Of a DNA stretch of 20,869 nt, positions 8,690 through 17,700 are shown in pieces. Origin of the DNA: Zelonia costaricensis. Lineage: Eukaryota; Euglenozoa; Kinetoplastea; Trypanosomatida; Trypanosomatidae. A model generated the notes under the pieces. That model was not told the DNA's origin. It saw nothing but the letters and a program-made list of their open reading frames with translations, and ran no database searches. The position numbers and the translations under genes are program-made. The first letter of the stretch is position 1, and every line of letters starts with the position of its first letter. The stretch spans positions 1 through 20,869 of the forward strand of contig JASAOO010003081.1 in assembly GCA_030849075.1 (NCBI GenBank), written 5' to 3'.

Positions 8690-10222
8690 ATGTCGCAGCT
8701 GGTCAAGCGTCCCCCGCCTCCGGCTCCCACCGCACCCGCGGCCCCGTCGGCCACCGCGCCAGCGAGGCGAGTCGCACCGCCCGCTGCTGCGGCCGTGAAG
8801 GCGACGGGGCCCGCCGCGCAGCCGCCCCCACGCCCAGCGGGCCTGCCGCCCAACGCCATCATCATCAAGACGCTGCCGGCCCCCGCAGGGGTGCGACAGC
8901 AGTCCTCGACGTCAGAACCCACCCCGCAGCACTCACGCTCCGGCTCCAAGACGGGCCCAAGCACCAGCTCGCCAGCACCCCCACCCTCTGTCCCGGCCAA
9001 CAGCTGGTACGCGCAGCCCTTCGCGGAGCCGGTCGGCACCGCCATGTCGAGCCTCCACCTCGAGCACCGCGGCAAGATCCTCTTCTCCGCGCGCGCCGTA
9101 TCAGTTGAGACCGCTGGCCTGCAGGGGTCGCCGGAGCAGGCGCCGCCGACGCTGACGGTGTGCACTGTCGGCAAGGATCTGCTGTACGGCATGGCCTACC
9201 TCTACAGCACGCCGCTCGTCGTCGAGCATCAGTGGCGTGGCCGCGTAGGGCATCTACTGCGTGTGCGACAGCAGCAGGCACCCATTCCCGACGTCGTGCG
9301 CCGCGGCCTGGAGGGCATGGCGAACTTGCAGAAGCAGCAGCGGCAGCAGGCCGCTTCACAAGGTGGGGCCGTGCCGCCGCCCGGCAGCACCAGGAAGCCC
9401 CGCGCCGCCGCTGCGACCTCTGCCACAGGGGACGGCGCTGCGACGTCCCCGTCCGCGACTCCGCCGCCGACGTCGCTGCCGGGCCCGTCCACAGGCACAG
9501 GTGCCGCCGCGCCGTCACTGGACTACGCGAGCACGATGCGCTTCTCCCGCGGCGAGGATGCCGTGTATGACCGCCCCACCGACGACCTCCTGATCGGCCT
9601 CAAGGTGTACGTGAACGAGGACCTGGTGGAGGATCACTACCCCGACGTCCACGCGCTGCCGCAGTGCACGTCCACCATCGTCGCCAGGGAGGCGGCCTTC
9701 TCATGGAACTGTGTGCCCTTTGTGTTGATGGGCTACCTCAACCAGACCATGCTCGACCCTGTCACGCTTTTCCACAGCCTGTCCCTCAACTTTGTGGAGC
9801 ACCTGCTGCACGTGAAGCTGCCAGTCGTCGCCGCCGCCGGCCCGCCTGCCAAGAAGGCGCCGGCGGTGGAGCTGCCGCTGCGGGTGGAGGTGGTGTACGG
9901 CTGCCGCGCCGAGGCCTACTACTGCACGGACTTCATCGCCCGCGGGCGGTGCGTGCTGCGCATCACCGAAGCCACGAAGCCGGCGCTGAAGACCTACGAA
10001 GAGAAGCTGCGCACGCTTGTCAAGGCGCGCCGCGGTGCACCGCAGCTGATCACGCGGTCGGCAAGCGGTATACCGCCGCCGCGCGCGTGTGGGGGCTGCG
10101 GGCACCCTCTGCAGTTCTGCTGCACCGTGTGCGGTGCGGAGGTCTGTGGGCGGCCGACGTGTGCGCTGCGGGTCGTGCTAGGCTACCCGCGAGCATGCTC
10201 GAAGCACCTGCGTTTGTCCTGA
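8690..10222 (+). CDS. Hypothetical protein with C-terminal HIT/MYND-like zinc finger
   Basis: 510 residues. The start is the ATG at 8690: the same frame is open further upstream but has no ATG there, and no ATG lies between the predicted splice acceptor (8633) and 8690. Residues 1-103 are Pro/Ala/Ser-rich and likely disordered. A less biased region begins near N104. A low-complexity insert follows (about 210-275), then a folded-looking section (about 278-460) with no motif I recognise. The last 45 residues carry ordered cysteines: C467-x2-C470, C478-x2-C481, C486, C491, then C503-x2-H506, with an extra C477. The spacing up to C486 matches treble-clef fingers of the HIT and MYND types, which bind zinc and mediate protein contacts in snoRNP assembly and chromatin complexes. 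The last ligands are spaced differently from those families. A role in RNP or complex assembly is only suggested. No signal peptide or membrane helix is apparent. Confidence 0.93.
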   Translation: MSQLVKRPPPPAPTAPAAPSATAPARRVAPPAAAAVKATGPAAQPPPRPAGLPPNAIIIKTLPAPAGVRQQSSTSEPTPQHSRSGSKTGPSTSSPAPPPSVPANSWYAQPFAEPVGTAMSSLHLEHRGKILFSARAVSVETAGLQGSPEQAPPTLTVCTVGKDLLYGMAYLYSTPLVVEHQWRGRVGHLLRVRQQQAPIPDVVRRGLEGMANLQKQQRQQAASQGGAVPPPGSTRKPRAAAATSATGDGAATSPSATPPPTSLPGPSTGTGAAAPSLDYASTMRFSRGEDAVYDRPTDDLLIGLKVYVNEDLVEDHYPDVHALPQCTSTIVAREAAFSWNCVPFVLMGYLNQTMLDPVTLFHSLSLNFVEHLLHVKLPVVAAAGPPAKKAPAVELPLRVEVVYGCRAEAYYCTDFIARGRCVLRITEATKPALKTYEEKLRTLVKARRGAPQLITRSASGIPPPRACGGCGHPLQFCCTVCGAEVCGRPTCALRVVLGYPRACSKHLRLS

Positions 10223-10910
10223 GTTTTATGAGAGGCAGAAGAGCGGCGTTACTCGCGCCCACCGACTTGATTTGAGTGTCTCTGCGTCTGTTTGTGCGTG
10301 AGTGTGTGTGATACGAGACGACCTCGCTAATGAACCTTTACATCATGGGCTCCGCTTGGAGAGGGCACCGTCGCATCAGGCAGAGAAGGAGAGCACAAGT
10401 GTCTCGGGCAAGCGTCGCACAACGCGGGCTCGCTGCAGTCGAAGCACTGCCTACTTGACCACGTGTGTAAAGGCTGCTGGCCTCACCTGTGCATCACGTG
10501 CGCGTCTGTGCGGGGCACGCGGCCAATGCACGGGCGCCTCCTTGTGGGGCTGAGCTCCCTGCGTGAGCAGCAGTGGAGGCGTGCACGGCGAACACCTCAC
10601 CACGGTCCGTGGCCCCCCCCCCCCCTCACTCCCTCCCTCCCCTCTCTCGCTCACAGGGCCATGCCTTTGCACGTTTCTCACCTTCCCCCCGTTTTTACGC
10701 ACTCCGGGATCGCACGTGTCCACGTCGCCTCGAACTCCGTGCCGACTCGGCTGCAACACTCACCCCGCCCACCCCACTCGCCTTCACACTCACGTGCGAA
10801 CTTGGCACGTCGCCCCAATCTCCCGCAGCTTGCACCACAGGAGCTGTCGAAGCGTCGACTTAGTCCCCCATACCCATCCCCTCTGTTGGTGGCGTGCGTC
10901 CGTGCGTGCG

Positions 10911-10928
10911 TGTGTGTGTGTGTGTGTG
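10911..10928 (+). repeat. TG dinucleotide microsatellite
   Basis: Nine uninterrupted TG units, preceded by CGTGCGTGCG variants from about 10901. It lies in the spacer between the second and third genes. Confidence 0.9.
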
Positions 10929-11347
10929 CTCTGCATGCACACGTAGGGACGAGAATAAAGCAATCGCGGGTGCGCCATCCTCACTGCCGAAGCGCTCGAC
11001 TTCTTCGTTTTACTCTTCCTGGGTGCTATTCGCCTGTGCAGCACGTGTCACAACTCCCTGTGTGCCTTTACCGCTTATTTCCCCCCCCCTCCTCCCCTCT
11101 GCTGGTGGGCTGCGTCTTCTTCGGTATTGTGTCCGTGCAATTCTGCGTCTTTCTGCGGCCGCTGCCTCCCGTGCTCCCCTCCTCCTCCTCCTCTGCCCTC
11201 TACGCGATCCCGTTGCACTGACTCACGTGTGCGTCCCAGCTTTTCTTTTTATTCTATCGCCTCTTTTGTCCGCTTCTCCTGCCCGTGCTGGCTTGACCGC
11301 GCAAGCGTCGGCGCTCTGCTTAGTTTGAACGGCGGGGATACGCATAG

Positions 11348-11362
11348 ACACACACACACACA
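11348..11362 (+). repeat. CA dinucleotide microsatellite
   Basis: Seven CA units followed by two CATA variants. It is complementary in sequence type to the TG tract 420 bases upstream, so the two could pair in a precursor transcript. Confidence 0.88.
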
Positions 11363-11544
11363 TACATACGCAGTGGGGAGTCTCCAAAGCTGAACTCATC
11401 GCACGTTGCTTTGCGAGTGGTGGTGGCGGTGGTGATAAGCTCATCTATACTCGTCTGCTGAGCCCACCTGCCTTTCTACCCAGGGACGCCTCCCCCCCTC
11501 CCCCCAACTCCTACTCCTCTTTTTTGGGGTTCAAAAACGTGCCT

Positions 11545-11584
11545 GCGCACCTTCCTCTCTTCTCCCCTCTCCCCCCTTCGTCAG
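11545..11584 (+). promoter_or_regulatory. Predicted polypyrimidine tract and trans-splice acceptor for the third gene
   Basis: About 30 almost pure C/T bases (11550-11579) are followed by GTCAG, with the AG at 11583-11584. The resulting 5' UTR would be about 144 bases with no ATG before 11729, which fits the proposed start. A weaker alternative AG is at 11482-11483. The site is predicted from the known trypanosomatid rule and not shown directly. Confidence 0.5.
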
Positions 11585-11728
11585 AGGTTTGGTAGCGACG
11601 CGCGCTGTTCGGGTGTCCCACCCATCGCCCCCCCTCCCCTCTCGTGAGGGCTGGAGTCTCTGGCACCTCCACACCTCCCTTCACCCCTTCCTCCTCTTTC
11701 GTCTCCCCGCTCGCGCTGTCGTGCTGCG

Positions 11729-14700
11729 ATGTCGCCCGTCACGGCGAGCGAAATTTTCGTGCGGGCGAGTGGTGGTGAGGAGGCGGCGGAGGGCTCGAAG
11801 GCGGTGTGGAGGCGGACCGCAATGAAGTACATCCACCGCCTCGTGCCGGTCTCGCGCTGGTACAGCACCGTGACCCCAAAGACCGCCATCGGCGACGCCG
11901 TCGCCGGCTTCATCGTTGGCGTCATGATTGTGCCGACAAGTCTGTCGTGGTCGAGCCTGGCCGGGCTGCCGCTGTCCTGCGGCCTCATCGCCGCCCTCGT
12001 CGCCTCCTTCTCCTACGGCACCTTCGGCCAGTGCGCCTCGCTCTCTATCGGCCCGGTGGCCGAGATCACGACGCTGCTCATCTCCATTCCTGGCATCCCC
12101 GCGGCGGAGCGCAAGGACACGTTCCAGAGCCTCGGCGTGCAGGTCGGGCTGCTGAGCATGGCCCTCAGCTTTGTGGACTGTGGTACAGTGATAAAGACGA
12201 TCTTCGCCAAGGCCGTCGGCGACGGCTACACGTGCGCGGCGGCGCTGCTGGCCATTTCGGCACAGCTGAAGGTCATGTTCAACGTCGTGCCGACGGACCT
12301 CGGGTACGGCAACTTCATCAACACCCTGATCGCGCTCGGGGAGCAGTGGTCCGTCAACTGCGTCTACTGCTTCGCCCTCTTCATGGTGTACTGCACGTAC
12401 CTCATCCAGATCAAGAAGACGCGGCTGCCGCTCTGGATTCCGCACCAGCTCATCGTTGTCGTCGTGTCCATCCTGCTGACGTGGGGCTTCCGCCTCGACG
12501 AGCGCCTGAAGCTCGCCATCGTGCGCGACATCCCAGCCAGCCTGAGCCTGCCGCACTTTCCCCCGATGGACAACTTGATCGGCCTCGGCCCGTACACGCT
12601 CACCATCACCGTGATCAGCTTCGTGCAGATGTACGTCGTGGCGCAGCGCGTCATGCCGGACATCGACCCGAATGCCGAGCTCTTCGCCGGCGGCGTGACG
12701 AACCTGCTCGTGAACCTGATGTCTGGCATGCCCGTCTCGAACTCGTTCAGCTGCTCCTCCGTCCTGATCGAGCAGAAGGTGCACACCCCCCTGACCGCCT
12801 ACTCCACCGGCACCGTGGTGCTCATCACGATCCTCTTCTTGACCCGGCTCGGCGTCTTCTACTACCTGCCCAAGCACGCCCTCGCCGCGATTGTCGTCTC
12901 GAGCGTGTGGCGGCTCGTGAACTTCTCCGGTCCGGCGCAGCTGTGGCGGTACAGCCGCAAGGATGCCGGGGTGTGGGTGCTGACCTTTGTGCTCACCGTC
13001 GTCGGGGGGATTACGATTGGTGTGCTGAGCGGCATTGCCTTCTCGCTCATCCTCGTCGTGCTCCGCATTGCCCGGCCGCGCGCCGTCAGCGTCGGCTTCA
13101 ACATGCAGACCTTCCGCTACGGCGACATCCGCAAGGACCCGGAACTGCTCGTGTACCCGAACATCCTCATGTGGCGCTTCGACGCCCCGCTGTACTTCGT
13201 TAACACCGGCTACTTCCAGGAGCGGCTGCTGGCGGCCCTCGCGGCCGAGGTGCGACCGATTGACGTGGTGCTCGTCACGTGCGGCAAGGTGGTCGACATC
13301 GACGCCGCTGCTCTCGGCTCGCTGCCGCTCATCCTCGACGGCATCGCCAGGTCTGACCCATCGCGGCCACGTCGCATCATCCTCACCGACATCCACGGCC
13401 GCCTCGAGAAGGTGCTGCACGACTCCGCCGCGCTGCCCATCTACGTGCCGGAGGAGTACGACCGGCTCAGCATTGAGCAGATCACCGCGTCCGGCAAGTT
13501 CCCGGTTGTGTTCAAGAAGCTGGAGGAGGCCATCGCGTTTGCGCAGCGCTGCATCTCCGAGCGCTACGGCAACGTCGACACCGCGCCGTACCCGAACGTG
13601 TCGTTCCTCACCGACGTCGTGATGGAGGCCGCGCGGCTGCCCACCGGCGAGGGCTGCGTCCCGTCCCTGCTCTCCCTCCTCGAGGCCGAAGGCGCCGTGC
13701 CGGCTGGTGCGGCGTCAGCCAGGGGCGGCGGCGGACCAGCAGCAGCCGGCGGGGATGCCGGCGCTGAGGCATCGCCGCACATTGTTGTGACGGCTCCCGG
13801 CGAGGTGGCGCCACCACCGTCGCGGCGGACGCAGGAGGGCCGTGCCGGGCGCCGGGAGGCGTCGGTCGCTACAGCGTCGGCAGCGGCAGCGGCGGCGGAC
13901 ACGGCCGGTGGCGATGCCAGCGATGACGACGAGGATGACGATGACGGGGGCGACGATGCCGGGGGGCGCAAGCAGGACAGCCTGGTGCGCCACCTTCAGA
14001 TGCTGAAGAAGCTGTCGACGTACTCGCCGGACCGCGAGCTCGTGGGCGTGCTCGGCGTGATTCGCCACGGCGAGGTAACCCCGAAGCAGAAGAAGAAGTT
14101 GCTGTTCAGCGACCCGACGCTGATGCGGCTGGCCTTCCAGGGCCGCGACCTGCGCCGCACGAAGCGCAGTCCGGAGGAGCTGGCAGACTTCTTCGCGGTG
14201 GTGGAGCGGCTGCTCTGGGGCTCACCGGCGTCGAACCTCAGCACGGTCGGCTCCGCCGACTGCCTCGAGGCGTCGGTGCTGGGCGGCACGAGCTCGATGC
14301 TCGCAGGCCGCTTCTCGAGCACCGTGGTGGAGAATTGGGCACGCGTGCTGGCGATTGTGCGGAGCCGCCCCGACGGCTTGAAGATCCAGCTGAAGGCCCG
14401 CCGGCGCACGGCGTCTGGTGCCGACTCCTTCGCCGGCAGCGGGCGCACCTCGCCGCAGCTGCTGACGACGCAGACGTACAGCGGTGGGGGCGGGGCGCGC
14501 CGCGTCGTCCGCGGCCGCCGGAACAGCAACAGCAGCAGCGGCAGCGGCAGCGGTGACGACGACGCTGGTGAGCCGACGGCGGGGTTGCTCGTGGTGAAGT
14601 GGGGCGGCGTGCTGACCAAGTCCGGCATCTCGCAGGCCCACATCATGGGGGAGAAGCTCTTCGCGCGCTTCTACGCGGCAGGCGACTTGCCGCTGCGTCG

Positions 14701-17700
14701 ACTTGTTCAGTTTACGCGGCAGCCCATCGTCACGGCGTCGGACGAGAACCGGGTGGTGAACACCGCGCTCGTCGTGTCCAACGCCCTCACGCAGACCTCC
14801 GGCGTCGCGGTGCACCGCGGCGACATTGTGCTGAACGATGGGCTCATCAAGATCCTCAGCCCGGTGGCGAAGCGGCTGCTGCGCGAGGAGTACCACTACT
14901 TTGAGTCGCTGCTGCACATCGAGTCGGCCGCAGCGGCCCGGCACTTCTTCCACATCCCGGGCTTCCGCCAGCTGCTTTGGATTCCGCCGCTGGACCGCCC
15001 GCTGGGCATGCTGGGCAGCTCCGACGACAACAACGAGGACGGCGGCGTCGGTGGGGGCAACGCGCGCGACTCTCACGACCCGGACAGCGACCACTTTGAA
15101 GAGTACGACGATGAGGATGACGACGACGCGGCCCCTGTTTATCGAGGACCGGCTGGCGTCCGCGGCGGCCGCCTGCAGCTTCCGCCGACACAGCAGCAGC
15201 AGCAGCGGCGGCGGCGGCACGACACCGCTCGCGAAGGCGCGAACCCGCGGAGTTTTCAGTTCCGAGGCAGCGGCAGCGGTGGTGGCGGGGATCGCGGCAT
15301 GCTACACGGCAGCCGCGCCTTCACGATAGTGGAGCCGTCGCAGTCGGCGCAGCAGCGGCCCAACTACAACGTGCTGCGGCAGGATGAGTTCTACACGCCG
15401 TACCAGGTGCTGCAGGAGCTGGAGGAGCTCATGACGGTGCTGTCCACGCTGGAGTTTCCGTCAAGCCTGGCCAGGGTTGCCTTGAGCAGCCACGAGACCC
15501 TCGCCGAGCTCCAGCAACGCTACGAGTCGATGCTGAACAACTTCCAGGGAGCAAAGCGGCGTATTCGCGGCGGCGTTCGCGCCGGGGGCGGCGCGCGTGG
15601 TGGGCTGGGCCCTGGCACCCCCTCCGGCGCGTCGGACAGGCCGGGGGGAGGCGGGCGAGGTCAGGCAAGCGGCGGAGCCGCGGCAGCGGCAGCGGCGGCG
15701 TCCGTGTATTGGAGTGCTGCCACAGGCACAGCCGCGTCTGCCTCCCCGAGCGACCCCAGCGACGACCTGGATCAGCAGTTCCTGCTCGAGGCGATGGAGG
15801 ACACGGGCGGCTCCTCGGACGAGGAAGACGGACTCGACGCGCAGCTCCTCGATGAGACGGAGCTGGGGGCGGAGGCGGCGGCGGATCGGCACCACGAGGG
15901 CGACCGGGCCGCCACCAGCGCGCACCAGCCGCCGGGCATTTTTGCGCCGAGAGGGGCCGCCAGTCACGCTGGGGGTGGTGGGGGTGGGGCACAGCACCGC
16001 AGTGCGCAGCATGCCTCCTCCGCCACGCCGCCGCCGCCGCCGCCGCCGCCGTCCGGGCCACGGCCGAGTCGAACTCCGCCACCGGGGTGGTATCAGACCC
16101 CGTCTGGGCCGCTGAACGCGCCGCCCGGCTTCGAACACGTCGACCGCGGCACCGCCCCCCGCTTCGACGTCAGCGACGTGTCGAAGCTGCGCGACTACGG
16201 CTCGTACGACGTGGCGTACAACCTTCCGCTGGTGCTGCAGCTGCACGCGATGGTGCAGGACCCGGCGGCCGCCTTCCAGCTGCGCCGCTTCGCGCGTGCC
16301 CTGCAGCGCTTCTCGGACCTCACCGAGTACATGTCCCGCATCGGCGAGAACGTGCTGGAGGGCGTGAACAGCAGCAAGCGCTTCATCATCGGGTCTTTGG
16401 TGAGCAGCGGCCTCCTGCACCGGCTGCACGACGACTTCCGCGAGCTGGCAAAGACCGACGAGGAGCGCGGGGTGCACGAGCTGCTGCTGAAGGCGCAGAT
16501 GCAGTACATGGAAGAGAACGGTGGGGTGGAGAAGGACGTGCTGGACCTGCTTGGCCTCTGCGCACGGCTGCCGTGCTGGCCGGCGGCGACGCGAAGGAAG
16601 CGCCCCGCCCCCGACGCGCACGCGCGCGGCTCGTCCGCTGGCGCTGCACGGACGACGTCACCACCGCCGCCGTCGTCGTCCGCTGCTGCCGCTGGCAGCG
16701 CGGGCTCGGGCGGCGCGTGGGCCCGTGAGACGCCGCAGCAGCGGGAGTTCCGCCTGCGCTTCCCCTTCATCGCCCTGCCCAAGCAAGAGGCCTGCATGCG
16801 GTCCGCCGCGGCGGACTTCGCGGGCTGCACGCGGCTGTACTTCACCTCCTACCTCCACGTGGAGGGCGTGCTGCAGTGCCTCTTCGAGAGCGCCACGGTG
16901 GAGGGCTTCAGCCGGCCCAGCAAGGAGGAGATGGAGGCGACGCACCAGCTGTACATGCGTCACCTCATCTTCAAGATCTTCCGGCGACGCAACTTCAGCT
17001 ACACCGACGCCGAGGTCGCCGCGGCGATGCGGCAGCTGCACCTTCTCTTCCGCTCCGATGTGGACTACGACCGGCAGCAGCGCGAGCTGCGGCGCGGGCT
17101 CGGCGCCATCTACCACGCGATGTACTACGTTTCTATGGAGGTGTACCTCTCCCTCGGCGACGCCGACGACGCCCAGAACGCGGCGACAGCGGTGGAGTTT
17201 CCGCTCTTCACGGTGCACCAACCGGAGGACGCCGGTCAGGATGCGGAGCAGCAGCGCGCTGGAGAGGACGAGGAGATGCTGGTGGCGCCCGCGTCGCCGC
17301 AGTCCACCGCCACGGCTACGACGGCGGCGTCTGCAGGGACGGCACAGTTGTCACTGCAGCGGGCAAAGAGTCCTGTGACGCAGGTGGTGACCAACGCGCT
17401 CGCGTCTCGTCCGCATCTGCCGTCCTTCGGCGGCGCCGGCAGCGGGCCGGTGTCGTACGTGGCGCCGTCCGGGCGGGCCTCGGGCGGCACAGGCGTGACA
17501 TCGCCATTTGCGCGCAGTCCGTTGTTTGTGCAGCACCTCGTGACACCCGCGAATGAGCCGGGCTCTGGTGAGGACGGCTCGGCCGCATTGCGCATGTCGC
17601 CGGTAGAGGCCGCCTCGAGCGGGGCAGCTGGGTCGGCGCTGCAGGTCGCGGTGGGCAGCGGGGCGATGTCGGACTCGAACGCGGAGGACGAGGTCGACGC

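Larger units (their letters stand above)
10223..11728 (+). other. Intergenic spacer: 3' UTR of second gene and 5' flank of third
   Basis: About 1.5 kb with no credible gene on either strand. It contains C-rich runs (around 10612-10624 and 11082-11090), a TG tract (10911-10928), a CA tract (11348-11362) and repeated polypyrimidine stretches from about 10600 onward that become dominant after 11490. Short open frames here are simple-sequence artefacts. Confidence 0.8.

Noticed and set aside
10953..10958. AATAAA resembling a polyadenylation signal
   Set aside because: Trypanosomatids do not rely on this hexamer; polyadenylation is guided by the downstream polypyrimidine/splice acceptor.
11681..13420. 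579-codon open frame on the - strand opposite the SulP-STAS part
   Set aside because: It is an antisense shadow of very GC-rich coding DNA. The translation is a His/Asp/Arg-rich string without domain features, while the + strand has clear family motifs.
16570..16730. Possible frameshift near a low-complexity insert of the fusion gene
   Set aside because: Codon bias also drops here, but the annotated frame reads an ordinary Ser/Pro/Ala linker and both flanks return to conserved blocks, so a frameshift is not needed.
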